NCBI GenBank assembly: GCA_012520815.1
Contig: JAAYNM010000090.1
Location: 1-64,000 of the forward strand
Direction: 5' to 3'
DNA: 64,000 nucleotides
From: Clostridiales bacterium
GTDB taxonomy: Bacteria; Bacillota; Clostridia; Lachnospirales; Lachnospiraceae
Shown: positions 7,503-15,614 of the stretch, in pieces
Layout: the number at the start of each line of letters is the position of its first letter
Position numbering within the stretch: the first letter of the stretch is position 1
Notes under the pieces: model-generated
Told to the model about the DNA's origin: nothing
What the model saw: the letters and a program-made list of their open reading frames with translations, nothing else
Database searches by the model: none
Made by a program: the position numbers and the translations under genes

Positions 7503-9554
7503 ATGAACATAAAATTAAAATTTAAAGGTAAGATAGTGAGCCATTTATTGTTACCAATAGTACTAGGTGTGTTTATGCTGTTTGCAGGACTCACAATATA
7601 CTTTAGTCAGATGAGTCTAGGCATTGTACTAATGGCTATGTCATTTATTTATATTGTGATTGTTATTATAATGTACTTTGTTAACAAGCCTATTATAATG
7701 CAGGATTTAATGGGTTTTGCGACGGATTATGCACAGATTCAGAAAGAACTGTTACATGATTTAGCACTACCATATGGTCTATGTGATTTGGAAGGCAATA
7801 TTTTATGGAGCAATAAAGAACTGAATCAAATTGTATTAGATGATTCAACAAAGGGCAAGAAAATACAGGAAGTATTTGCTGAGCTTACAAGAGAAAAGAT
7901 GTCTATGGACGAAGAGGAAGAATCTAAGAGCATTGATGTCATATACAATGATTGTAACTATAGAGTTGAATGTAAAAAGATAGATGTTCAAAATGTTTTC
8001 AATGCAACAAAGGTTTTGGATATAGACAAAAAAGATGAATACCTAATTGCATTTTATTTATTTGATGAAACAGCAATTAAACATTTGAAGAAGGAAAATG
8101 AAAATGAAAAACTCGTTGCTGGACTTATATACATTGACAATTACGAAGAGGCAATGGAAAGTGTAGAAGACGTTCGCAGGTCACTCTTGTCGGCATTGAT
8201 AGATAGAAAGATTAATCAGTTTGCAGCCAATATCAACGGAATAGTAAAAAAGATAGAGAAGGATAAGTACTTCATTGCCTTTACGTTTAGACATTTGGAG
8301 GGACTGCAGAATTCAAAGTTTAGTATAATTGATGAAGTAAAGTCCGTGAGTATAGGAAATGATATGGCAGTTACTATAAGCATTGGATTGGGAGTTCATG
8401 GAGACAATTATGTTCAAAGCTGTGAGTATTCCCGCATAGCTATGGATTTAGCCCTTGGTAGAGGTGGTGACCAGGCTGTAATTAAGGATAATGACAAAAT
8501 ATACTATTATGGTGGTAAATCAAAGCAAGTTGAAAAAAATACGAGAGTTAAGGCAAGAGTCAAAGCTCATGCCTTAAGAGAATTACTTGAAACAAAAGAT
8601 AAGATTATAATTATGGGCCATCAGATAGGGGATGTTGATTCCTTTGGTGCGGCATTAGGCTTATATAGAGCGATGAAGGAATTGGATAAAAAAGCTCATA
8701 TTGTGCTTAATGATGTGACAACTTCACTACGACCAATAGTTGAGAGAGTGATAACTAGTGGTGAGTACGAGGATGATTTGATTATTACCAGTGCTGATGC
8801 GTTGGACGCAGTAGATGGGTCAACTATGGTTATTGTGGTTGATGTTAATAGAGTTAGTTATACGGAGTGCCCTGAATTATTAAAAGTATGTAAGTCTGTT
8901 GTGGTTTTGGATCATCACAGACAAACATCAGATGGAATTGAGCACGCAGAATTGTCATATGTAGAGCCATATGCGTCTTCTACGTGTGAGATGGTAGCAG
9001 AGATTCTACAATATATTCAGGATGGTATTAAACTTAAACAAGTTGAAGCAGATGCAATGTATGGGGGAATTATGATAGACACCAACAATTTCTCCCAAAA
9101 GACAGGCGTTAGAACATTTGAGGCAGCAGCATTTTTAAGAAGAAACGGTGCGGATGTGGCTAGAGTTCGCATGATGTTTAGAAGTAATATATCGGATTTT
9201 AAGACAAGAGCTGTGGCGGTGTCACGAGCAGAAGTGTTCTGTGAACAGTTTGCTATATCAGATTTTCCTTCTGTAGATGTGGAAAGTCCTACTATTGTTT
9301 GTGCTCAGGCAGCCGATGAATTATTAAATATAGATGGAATCAATGCATCTTTTGTATTAACTTCATATAATGATAAGATATATATTAGTGCACGAAGTAT
9401 TTCGGATATAAATGTTCAGCTGATTATGGAAAGAATTGGCGGCGGCGGTCATATGAATGTGGCAGGTGCTCAGTTAGAGGATATCACTATGGCAGATGCA
9501 AAAAACACAGTTATCAACGTTGTTACAGACATGATAGAAGAAGGAGATATATAG
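7503..9554 (+). CDS. gdpP: Cyclic-di-AMP phosphodiesterase GdpP (YybT type)
   Basis: A 683-aa membrane enzyme of the family that hydrolyses c-di-AMP to pApA, controlling potassium and osmolyte balance and wall stress. Two membrane helices lie at about residues 14-31 and 36-55. A PAS-like region follows ([17 protein letters not shown]). A degenerate GGDEF domain carries GGDQA (near 321). The DHH phosphodiesterase has [11 protein letters not shown] (near 371-381) and DHHR (near 470); DHHA1 has [10 protein letters not shown] (near 645). All metal-binding residues appear present. The ATG at 7503 has GGAG 6 bases upstream; the track start at 7458 has none. rplI begins 2 bases after the stop, the usual gdpP-rplI-dnaB operon of Firmicutes. 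Confidence 0.93.
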   Translation: MNIKLKFKGKIVSHLLLPIVLGVFMLFAGLTIYFSQMSLGIVLMAMSFIYIVIVIIMYFVNKPIIMQDLMGFATDYAQIQKELLHDLALPYGLCDLEGNILWSNKELNQIVLDDSTKGKKIQEVFAELTREKMSMDEEEESKSIDVIYNDCNYRVECKKIDVQNVFNATKVLDIDKKDEYLIAFYLFDETAIKHLKKENENEKLVAGLIYIDNYEEAMESVEDVRRSLLSALIDRKINQFAANINGIVKKIEKDKYFIAFTFRHLEGLQNSKFSIIDEVKSVSIGNDMAVTISIGLGVHGDNYVQSCEYSRIAMDLALGRGGDQAVIKDNDKIYYYGGKSKQVEKNTRVKARVKAHALRELLETKDKIIIMGHQIGDVDSFGAALGLYRAMKELDKKAHIVLNDVTTSLRPIVERVITSGEYEDDLIITSADALDAVDGSTMVIVVDVNRVSYTECPELLKVCKSVVVLDHHRQTSDGIEHAELSYVEPYASSTCEMVAEILQYIQDGIKLKQVEADAMYGGIMIDTNNFSQKTGVRTFEAAAFLRRNGADVARVRMMFRSNISDFKTRAVAVSRAEVFCEQFAISDFPSVDVESPTIVCAQAADELLNIDGINASFVLTSYNDKIYISARSISDINVQLIMERIGGGGHMNVAGAQLEDITMADAKNTVINVVTDMIEEGDI

Positions 9555-9555
9555 A

Positions 9556-10002
9556 ATGGAAGTAATATTATTAGAAGATGTAAAAACACTTGGAAAAAAA
9601 GGAGAAATTGTTAAAGTAAAGGATGGATATGCAAGAAATGTTGTATTACCAAAAAAATTAGGTATAGAGGCAACTACTAAAAATCTTAACGACTTAAAAT
9701 TACAGAGAGCAAATGAAGAAAAGCTTGCAAAGGAAAAACTTGACGAAGCCAAAGCCCTTGCTACAAAAATTGGTGAAGCTTCAGTTGTAGTATATCTTAG
9801 ATCCGGGGAAGGCGGAAAAACCTTCGGCTCTATATCTACCAAAGAGGTGGCAAAGGCAATTAAAGAACAGTTAAATCTTGATATAGATAAGAAAAAGATG
9901 GTATTGGATGAACCGATAAAATCTCTAGGTACACATATTATACAGATTAAACTTCATAAAGATGTAGTTGCTAGTCTTTCGGTTAAAGTAGCTGAGGAAT
10001 AA
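9556..10002 (+). CDS. rplI: 50S ribosomal protein L9
   Basis: A 148-aa protein of the large ribosomal subunit near the L1 stalk. The N-terminal domain [19 protein letters not shown] and the signature [13 protein letters not shown] are clear. The connecting helix (residues about 45-75) and the C-terminal domain ([16 protein letters not shown]) are complete. Its length is normal for the family. It lies 2 bases after gdpP, with GAAGGAG inside the gdpP end, and 10 bases before dnaB, so the three are co-transcribed. Confidence 0.97.
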   Translation: MEVILLEDVKTLGKKGEIVKVKDGYARNVVLPKKLGIEATTKNLNDLKLQRANEEKLAKEKLDEAKALATKIGEASVVVYLRSGEGGKTFGSISTKEVAKAIKEQLNLDIDKKKMVLDEPIKSLGTHIIQIKLHKDVVASLSVKVAEE

Positions 10003-10012
10003 GGAGAACATC

Positions 10013-11356
10013 ATGGATGATGGTTTAATAAAGAAAATACCTCCACATAATGTTGAGGCAGAAAAGTCAGTCATTGGTTCAATGATTATGGATGAAGATG
10101 CAGTGGTAGCTGCCTCTGAGATATTGACAGAGGAAGACTTTTATGGACGTCAATATGGCACACTCTTTACAGCGATGTTGCAACTTTATACATCAGGAAA
10201 AGCAGTGGATCTTGTAACTCTACAAAATAAATTAAAAGAGATGGACGTGCCACCAGAATTAACCAGTGTTGAATTTTTAAAAGATATTATGAGTCAGGTC
10301 TTCACATCTGCAAATGTTCGTCATTATGCGGGAATTGTTAAAGAAAAGGCCACACTTCGTAAACTTATAAAAATAAATGAAGAGATAGCAAATAAATGTT
10401 ATTTAGAGAAGGATTCTGTTGCAACCATAATGGAACTGGCAGAGAGAAAGATCTTTAATATTGTACAAACTCAAGGTAGCGATAAGTTTGTCCCTATTAG
10501 ACAAGTTGTAATAAATGCATTAGAAAAGATAGAAGCAGCTTCAAAAACTACAGGTAATATTACAGGTATACCAACGGGATTTATCGATTTGGATTATCAA
10601 ACGTCGGGACTACAACCATCAGATTTAGTCCTTATTGCTGCTCGTCCTTCAATGGGGAAGACTGCATTTGTACTAAATGTGGCTGAGTATATGGCATTTA
10701 AAAAGGACTATACTGTAGCAATATTTTCTCTGGAAATGAGTAAAGAGCAGTTGGTTAATCGTATGTTCTCAACGGAATCGCGAGTAAGCTCGCAAACCCT
10801 TCGTAGTGGTAACCTCGAGGATGAAGAATGGGAAAGATTAATAGAGAGCGCCCAAATTATAGGCAACTCTCATCTTATTATTGATGATACCCCGTCCATA
10901 TCAATTCAGGAGTTGCGTTCTAAATGTAGAAAATATAAGATGGAACATAATTTAGGAATAGTAATAATCGATTATTTGCAGTTGATGAGTGCAGGAGGAA
11001 ATGAATCCGTGAGTAGACAGCAACAGATCTCGGAGATATCCCGTTCTCTTAAAGCATTGGCGAGGGAATTGTCAGTACCGGTAGTGGCATTGTCCCAGTT
11101 GTCTCGTGCAGTTGAACAAAGAGATGATCATAGACCGATGTTGTCAGATCTTCGTGAATCCGGAGCTATTGAGCAGGATGCCGATGTAGTAATGTTTTTA
11201 TACCGTGATGATTATTACAACAAGGAAACAGAGAAGAAAAACATAGCAGAAGTTATTATTGCAAAACAAAGAAATGGCCCGATAGGAACTATTGAACTTA
11301 CATGGATGCCGGACCTTACAAAGTTCGGAAATCTAGAGCGTGGAAGTCGACATTAA
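10013..11356 (+). CDS. dnaB: Replicative DNA helicase DnaB
   Basis: A 447-aa hexameric helicase that unwinds the fork and recruits primase. The N-terminal domain is recognised from PPHNVEAEKSVIGSMIMDEDA. The RecA-like domain has Walker A ARPSMGKTAFVLN (near residue 215), IVIIDYLQLM as Walker B and QISEISRSLKALARELSVPVVALSQLSR. It ends normally (MPDLTKFGNLE). AAGGAG lies 7 bases upstream. No intein is present. A DnaC/DnaI-like loader and DnaD are encoded on the other strand about 8 kb away. Confidence 0.96.
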   Translation: MDDGLIKKIPPHNVEAEKSVIGSMIMDEDAVVAASEILTEEDFYGRQYGTLFTAMLQLYTSGKAVDLVTLQNKLKEMDVPPELTSVEFLKDIMSQVFTSANVRHYAGIVKEKATLRKLIKINEEIANKCYLEKDSVATIMELAERKIFNIVQTQGSDKFVPIRQVVINALEKIEAASKTTGNITGIPTGFIDLDYQTSGLQPSDLVLIAARPSMGKTAFVLNVAEYMAFKKDYTVAIFSLEMSKEQLVNRMFSTESRVSSQTLRSGNLEDEEWERLIESAQIIGNSHLIIDDTPSISIQELRSKCRKYKMEHNLGIVIIDYLQLMSAGGNESVSRQQQISEISRSLKALARELSVPVVALSQLSRAVEQRDDHRPMLSDLRESGAIEQDADVVMFLYRDDYYNKETEKKNIAEVIIAKQRNGPIGTIELTWMPDLTKFGNLERGSRH

Positions 11357-11479
11357 GGCAATGTTTTGAAATTATAATAAATAATGATTTATTTAAAATT
11401 CACTTGTATAAATCATTAGAATGTATTAAAATTATATCAATTAAGGTGCGATTGCACAATATAGAAGGAGGTTACACTA

Positions 11480-11650
11480 ATGGCACATAAGATTTCTGAA
11501 GAATGCATAATGTGTGGTGCTTGCGAAGGAGCTTGCCCAGTTGGAGCGATTTCAGTTGGTGATAGCATGTATGTTGTTGATGAAGCTACATGTATTGACT
11601 GTGGCGCGTGTGCAGCAATATGCCCTACAGGTGCAGCAGCAGCTAACTAA
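11480..11650 (+). CDS. 2[4Fe-4S] ferredoxin, 56 aa
   Basis: A small clostridial-type ferredoxin too short for the ORF track. It carries two CxxCxxCxxxCP motifs, CIMCGACEGACP and CIDCGACAAICP, which bind two [4Fe-4S] clusters for low-potential electron transfer in anaerobic metabolism. MAHKISEECIMCG is the usual start, and the C-terminus TGAAAAN is typical. A very strong AAGGAGG lies 8 bases before the ATG. It sits between dnaB and a terminator, and immediately left of the first 30-bp direct repeat. The 120 bases after dnaB probably contain its promoter. Confidence 0.95.
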   Translation: MAHKISEECIMCGACEGACPVGAISVGDSMYVVDEATCIDCGACAAICPTGAAAAN

Positions 11651-11662
11651 AGATTATATTAG

Positions 11663-11695
11663 ATAAGCGTAGCCAAAAGGCTATGCTTATTTTTT
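11663..11695 (+). terminator. Terminator after the ferredoxin gene
   Basis: AAGCGTAGCC-aaaa-GGCTATGCTT is followed by ATTTTTT, a strong intrinsic terminator just before the direct repeat. Confidence 0.88.
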
Positions 11696-11709
11696 GCAAA
11701 ATTAGAATA

Positions 11710-11739
11710 AAAAACTGTCGGAAATAAAAAATTTTAATT
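11710..11739 (+). repeat. 30-bp direct repeat, left copy
   Basis: AAAAA followed by CTGTCGGAAATAAAAAATTT and TAATT is repeated without a mismatch at 15412-15441 in the same orientation. The flanking bases differ at both sides. The two copies bracket the ABC importer operon and the Nudix gene (start-to-start 3702 bp). Confidence 0.9.
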
Positions 11740-11748
11740 AGTACAAAA

Positions 11749-11758
11749 AGCGTACGCT
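11749..11758. promoter_or_regulatory. Palindrome upstream of the ABC operon promoter
   Basis: AGCGTACGCT is a perfect 10-base palindrome ending 4 bases before the -35 box. It is a candidate activator or repressor site; its owner is unknown. Confidence 0.4.
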
Positions 11759-11762
11759 CAAC

Positions 11763-11791
11763 TTGACATTTACGCTTTAAAACATTATAAT
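11763..11791 (+). promoter_or_regulatory. Consensus sigma-A promoter of the ABC importer operon
   Basis: TTGACA (11763-11768) and TATAAT (11786-11791) match the consensus exactly with 17 bases between. It begins only 24 bases right of the left 30-bp repeat, so the operon carries its promoter inside the bracketed segment. Confidence 0.88.
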
Positions 11792-11807
11792 TTTAGTATT
11801 TTAAAGC
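11774..11807. promoter_or_regulatory. Inverted repeat spanning the -10 box, candidate operator
   Basis: GCTTTAAAA (11774-11782) and TTTTAAAGC (11799-11807) are perfect 9-base arms on either side of the TATAAT. A protein bound there would block the polymerase, so substrate-responsive repression of the importer is inferred. No regulator gene is next to it. Confidence 0.45.
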
Positions 11808-11841
11808 ATATAAGTAAATATGAAATGGAGAATGAATTATC

Positions 11842-12801
11842 ATGAAAAAGAAATTAGTAATTTTATTGATGGTTACTTCTATGGTAGCTTCAATATTTGG
11901 TTGTAGCAAAGACGAAAGCTCAAGTGCTAAATACACTGTAGGTATTTGCCAGTTCGCTCAACACGAAGCCTTAGATGCTGCTACAAAAGGATTTAAAGAT
12001 GCGTTAAAGGCTGAATTAGGTGATGATGTTACATTTGATGAACAAAATGCAAATAATGAGTCACCTGCATGTTCAACCATTATAAATGGTTTTGTATCTA
12101 GTAACGTTGATCTTATCTTAGCAAATGCTACTCCTGCTCTTCAAGCTGCTGCTGCTGGAACTACTGAGATTCCTATCTTAGGAACATCAATAACTAATTA
12201 TGAAGATGCTCTTGGTTTAAAAGATTTTAAAGGAACTGTTGGCGGAAATATATCAGGAACTTCTGATTTAGCTCCTCTTGATGAACAAGCTGCTATGATT
12301 AAAGAAATTTTCCCTAACGCAAAGAACATTGGATTACTTTATTGCTCTGCAGAACCTAATTCTTTTTATCAAGTAAAAACAATCAAGGGATATTTAGAAG
12401 ATATGGGATACACTTGTACATATTACGCATTTTCAGATTCAAATGATATCTCTGCTATTACAACATCTGCTGCCGAAAGTAGTGATGTAATATATGTTCC
12501 AACAGATAATACAGTTGCTTCAAACAAAGAGCTAATCAATAATATATGTCTTGAGGCAAAAGTACCTGTAGTTGCTGGTGAAGAAGGTATTGCTTTAGGT
12601 TGTGGTGTTGTTACTTTGTCAATGACATATTATGATCTTGGTTATGCTACAGGTAAGATGGCTGCTAAGATTCTTAGAGACGAAGCTGATATCTCTACTA
12701 TGCCAATCGAATATGCACCTAATTTCGTAAAGAAATACAACGCAAAAAATTGTGAAGAATTAGGCATAACTGTTCCAGAAGGATATGAAGCTCTCAAATA
12801 G
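11842..12801 (+). CDS. ABC transporter substrate-binding lipoprotein (ABC_sub_bind type)
   Basis: A 319-aa lipoprotein that captures a small solute for the permease and ATPase encoded next. The signal peptide ends in the lipobox FGC (Cys near residue 21). The mature part (YTVGICQFAQHEALDAATKGFKDAL) and NNESPACSTIINGFVSSNVDLILANATPA match the ABC_sub_bind family, some members of which (TrpX-like) carry aromatic amino acids. The substrate here is unproven. GGAG lies 11 bases before the ATG. The gene has a consensus promoter and a 3' hairpin. Its codons favour GCT, ACT and GTT more than neighbouring genes outside the repeats. Confidence 0.88.
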   Translation: MKKKLVILLMVTSMVASIFGCSKDESSSAKYTVGICQFAQHEALDAATKGFKDALKAELGDDVTFDEQNANNESPACSTIINGFVSSNVDLILANATPALQAAAAGTTEIPILGTSITNYEDALGLKDFKGTVGGNISGTSDLAPLDEQAAMIKEIFPNAKNIGLLYCSAEPNSFYQVKTIKGYLEDMGYTCTYYAFSDSNDISAITTSAAESSDVIYVPTDNTVASNKELINNICLEAKVPVVAGEEGIALGCGVVTLSMTYYDLGYATGKMAAKILRDEADISTMPIEYAPNFVKKYNAKNCEELGITVPEGYEALK

Positions 12802-12829
12802 TTACTAATAATATTTAATATATTTCTAC

Positions 12830-12853
12830 GGCGAGAGTTGTATTGCTCTCGCC
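12830..12853 (+). terminator. Intercistronic hairpin between binding protein and permease
   Basis: GGCGAGAG-ttgtattg-CTCTCGCC is a stable 8-pair hairpin with no T run after it. It is better read as a processing, stabilising or partly terminating element that keeps binding-protein mRNA in excess over permease mRNA. Confidence 0.55.
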
Positions 12854-12896
12854 ATTATTATATAATCAAGACATATTCTTGAAAGGAGTTATTTAC

Positions 12897-13832
12897 ATGA
12901 ATCTTGATATTTTCGTTCTATTTAATTCAATGCCTGGTGCTGTTGCCCAAGGACTTATATGGGGAATAATGGCTATTGGTGTATATATTACTTACAAAAT
13001 ACTTGACGTTGCTGACTTAACAGTTGACGGATCACTTGCTACAGGTGGTGCTGTCTGTGTTGTTATGATAACTAATGGATATGATGTATGGATAGCTTTA
13101 CTTGCTGCAACTATTGCTGGAATGCTCGCAGGATTTGCAACTGGAATATTACATACATTTATGGGAATTCCTGCTATCTTAGCTGGTATACTAACACAGA
13201 TTTCCCTTTACTCAGTCAATCTTGTTATTATGGGTAAATCTAATTTACCTTTAAATACAAATATTTATAAAGTATTAGTTTCTTTAAGAAATATAAAAGA
13301 ATCAATATTAACAAAAAATACCTTATTTGTTTTAGCGATTATAACTGTTGTACTTATCGCCATATTATATTGGTTCTTCGGTACTGAGTTAGGCTGCTCA
13401 TTACGTGCTACAGGATGCAATCCTAATATGTCACGTGCCCAAGGTATAAACACTAACTTTACAAAAGTTTTAGGCCTTATGCTTTCAAATGCACTTGTTG
13501 CTTTTTCTGGTGCTTTATTAGTTCAATATCAAGGATTTTCAGATGTTAATATGGGACGTGGAGCAATCGTTATCGGATTAGCTGCAGTAGTTATCGGAGA
13601 AGCTATTTTTAGCCGTATTTTCCGTAACTTTGCACTTCAATTATTAGCAACTGTATTTGGTTCAATTATCTACTATGCTGTTTTCCAAGTAGTAACATGG
13701 TTAAGACTTGATACTGATTTGTTTAAATTATTTACAGCAATAATAGTTGCACTTTTCCTTGCATTCCCTTATTGGAAGGGTAAATATTTCTCAAAACCTA
13801 AGAAAGGTGGTAAAGCACATGCTAGAAATTAA
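12897..13832 (+). CDS. ABC transporter permease (branched-chain-type, BPD_transp_2)
   Basis: A 311-aa polytopic membrane protein with about eight hydrophobic segments, forming the channel for the solute delivered by the upstream lipoprotein. GLIWGIMAIGVYITYKILDVADLTVDGS near the N-terminus and the later GCNPNMSRAQGINT are characteristic of permeases paired with ABC_sub_bind proteins. The C-terminal tail is basic (KKGGKAHARN). The start at 12897 has AAAGGAG 7 bases upstream; the track start at 12843 lies inside the intercistronic hairpin and has none. It overlaps the ATPase gene by 14 bases. Confidence 0.88.
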   Translation: MNLDIFVLFNSMPGAVAQGLIWGIMAIGVYITYKILDVADLTVDGSLATGGAVCVVMITNGYDVWIALLAATIAGMLAGFATGILHTFMGIPAILAGILTQISLYSVNLVIMGKSNLPLNTNIYKVLVSLRNIKESILTKNTLFVLAIITVVLIAILYWFFGTELGCSLRATGCNPNMSRAQGINTNFTKVLGLMLSNALVAFSGALLVQYQGFSDVNMGRGAIVIGLAAVVIGEAIFSRIFRNFALQLLATVFGSIIYYAVFQVVTWLRLDTDLFKLFTAIIVALFLAFPYWKGKYFSKPKKGGKAHARN

Positions 13833-14616
13833 GAATATATCAAAAACTTTTAACCCAGGAACATTAAATGAAAAATGTGCTTTGAACAATGTAAGTTTAA
13901 CACTTGAAGATGGCGATTTCGTAACTGTAATTGGTGGTAATGGAGCTGGTAAATCTACTCTTCTTAATGCAGTAGCGGGAACATGGTATGTAGATGAAGG
14001 AAGCATCAGTGTGGATGGCATTAATGTTACTAAATTATCTGAGCATAAACGTGCAAAATATCTTGGAAGAGTTTTTCAAGATCCTATGACTGGAACTGCT
14101 GCAACTATGGGAATAGAAGAAAATCTTGCACTTGCAAAACGCCGTGGCAAATTAAGAACCTTAGCAAGAGGTATTCATCATAAAGAACGTGCTGAATATC
14201 ATGAGCTTTTAAAAATCCTAGATTTAGGACTTGAAAACCGACTCACTTCAAAAGTTGGATTATTATCTGGTGGTCAACGACAAGCTTTAACATTACTTAT
14301 GGCATCACTTAAAAAGCCAAAGCTTTTATTACTTGATGAACATACTGCTGCTCTTGATCCTAAAACTGCTGCTAAAGTTTTAGAGATAACACAGACATTA
14401 GTAGAACGCGATAATTTAACCACTCTTATGATTACTCATAACATGAGAGATGCAATTCATTATGGAAATAGACTTATCATGATGATGAATGGAAATATAA
14501 TCTTTGATATAAAAGGTGAAGAAAAGAAAAACCTTACAGTTGAAGACTTACTCCATAAATTCCAACTCGTTAGCGGCGAACAATTTGCCGACGATAAGGC
14601 GCTGTTGAGTAAATAA
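13819..14616 (+). CDS. ABC transporter ATP-binding protein
   Basis: A 265-aa ATPase that powers the importer from the cytosolic face. Walker A is GGNGAGKSTLL (near residue 40), the signature is LLSGGQRQALTLLM and Walker B LLLLDEHTAALDP, followed by the H-loop MITHNM. The D-loop region TAALDP is intact. The start at 13819 (MLEIKNISKTF) overlaps the permease end and has AGGTGG 8 bases upstream; the track start is a longer frame inside the permease. It is the last gene of the operon, followed by a row of terminators. Confidence 0.92.
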   Translation: MLEIKNISKTFNPGTLNEKCALNNVSLTLEDGDFVTVIGGNGAGKSTLLNAVAGTWYVDEGSISVDGINVTKLSEHKRAKYLGRVFQDPMTGTAATMGIEENLALAKRRGKLRTLARGIHHKERAEYHELLKILDLGLENRLTSKVGLLSGGQRQALTLLMASLKKPKLLLLDEHTAALDPKTAAKVLEITQTLVERDNLTTLMITHNMRDAIHYGNRLIMMMNGNIIFDIKGEEKKNLTVEDLLHKFQLVSGEQFADDKALLSK

Positions 14617-14676
14617 AAAGAGGTTTATTTATCTAAAGTTTTAATTTAATTTGAAAATTGTAAATTGTAAATCAAT

Positions 14677-14794
14677 CGAAAGCTTGCTTTCGATAAAAAA
14701 AAGTAGAAAGGTCAATGTCTATGCTTGCATAAGACCATTAATCTTTCTACTTTTTTGTTAAAGAGGCTTGTGTTTTATCAACAAGCCTCTTTTG
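14677..14794. terminator. Cluster of three consecutive terminator hairpins
   Basis: First, ATCGAAAGC-tt-GCTTTCGAT (14677-14696) followed by an A run. Second, AAAAAAGTAGAAAG paired with CTTTCTACTTTTTT (14697-14756), enclosing an inner GGTC/GACC and TATGC/GCATA stem. Third, AAAGAGGCTTGT-gttttatca-ACAAGCCTCTTTT (14760-14794). They separate the convergent ABC operon and Nudix gene, and the A and T flanks let them act in both directions. Confidence 0.82.
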
Positions 14795-14843
14795 ATTTAT
14801 ATAATCTAATTTATATTTATTTCTCCTTGCTTAATTATCTATT

Positions 14844-15245
14844 TTAGTCTATTTTAAATACTTTATTTATGTCATTTAATATTCTTGGATTTTGAATATA
14901 ATCCTTAAATTCCTCAGTTGTAACCCACATATAGCCGTTCAAATCCTCTGATAATATTACCATATCGTTTTCTGCTGTACATAAAAATGCCAATCCAACA
15001 TAAGCAGTCTTACCCACTTCATAATCCCATGTATACAAAATCTTTTCTGGCTTTACTTCTAATGACGTATTTTCAAATACAATTTCTCGAACTGCATCAT
15101 CAGGGCTTTCGCCTTCATTTATTTTTCCATCAATAAATTCCCATTGATATGGTTCGTCAATTCTATCGTCATACCATTTTTGTATTAATAAATATTTATC
15201 TTGATATTTAACTATACCCTTTACTATAATTCTCATCTCTTCCAT
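14844..15245 (-). CDS. Nudix hydrolase-like protein with imperfect Nudix box
   Basis: A 133-aa protein of the Nudix fold, a family that cleaves nucleoside diphosphates linked to other groups. The box reads GKINEGESPDDAVREIVFENTSL. The first Gly, Glu and RE are kept, but the usual EExG is FENT, so metal binding or substrate choice may differ. WEFIDGKI precedes the box as in ADP-ribose-type members. The ATG at 15245 is preferred because GGAG lies 6 bases upstream; the track start at 15275 has no ribosome site. It lies inside the repeat-bounded segment, convergent with the transporter operon. The substrate is unknown. Confidence 0.75.
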   Translation of the reverse strand: MEEMRIIVKGIVKYQDKYLLIQKWYDDRIDEPYQWEFIDGKINEGESPDDAVREIVFENTSLEVKPEKILYTWDYEVGKTAYVGLAFLCTAENDMVILSEDLNGYMWVTTEEFKDYIQNPRILNDINKVFKID

Positions 15246-15614
15246 AGTATTCTCCATTTCTGTGAAATATTTCATCCAAACAGCTCACTTAACCGATAAT
15301 ATTGTAACCCTCACAATATTTTAAAATATAGCACAAAATACGTGTTTTTTCAACTTATTGTTAGAACGTGTATTTTACTAAAAAAACATTTATTTTTTCT
15401 AAAATTATCAGAAAAACTGTCGGAAATAAAAAATTTTAATTGAAAATACATTAAAAACAAGGTATTCTAAATTTAATTGATGAGTGATGATTTTTGAAAA
15501 ACTTGTATATAACATTAATTTGCTTAGAAAAAATATATATGAGAAAGTATACAAAGATACAAAAGTACATAAAAGTTAAAGTAAAGAGTAAAAGTAAAAT
15601 TGGAATGTGGATAA
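15246..15614. other. AT-rich intergenic region holding the right repeat
   Basis: No supported gene lies between the divergent Nudix and PBP genes. It contains the right 30-bp repeat (15412-15441). Several AT-rich promoter-like sequences occur on both strands, but none has a convincing -35/-10 pair. The PBP promoter probably lies between 15442 and 15600. Confidence 0.55.
15412..15441 (+). repeat. 30-bp direct repeat, right copy
   Basis: Identical over 30 bases to 11710-11739 and in the same orientation. It lies upstream of the PBP gene, outside the Nudix gene. Confidence 0.9.

Noticed and set aside
11740-11841. T-box or amino-acid riboswitch before the ABC importer
   Set aside because: The leader from the promoter to the ATG is only about 45 bases, too short for a T-box, and no T-box motif is seen.
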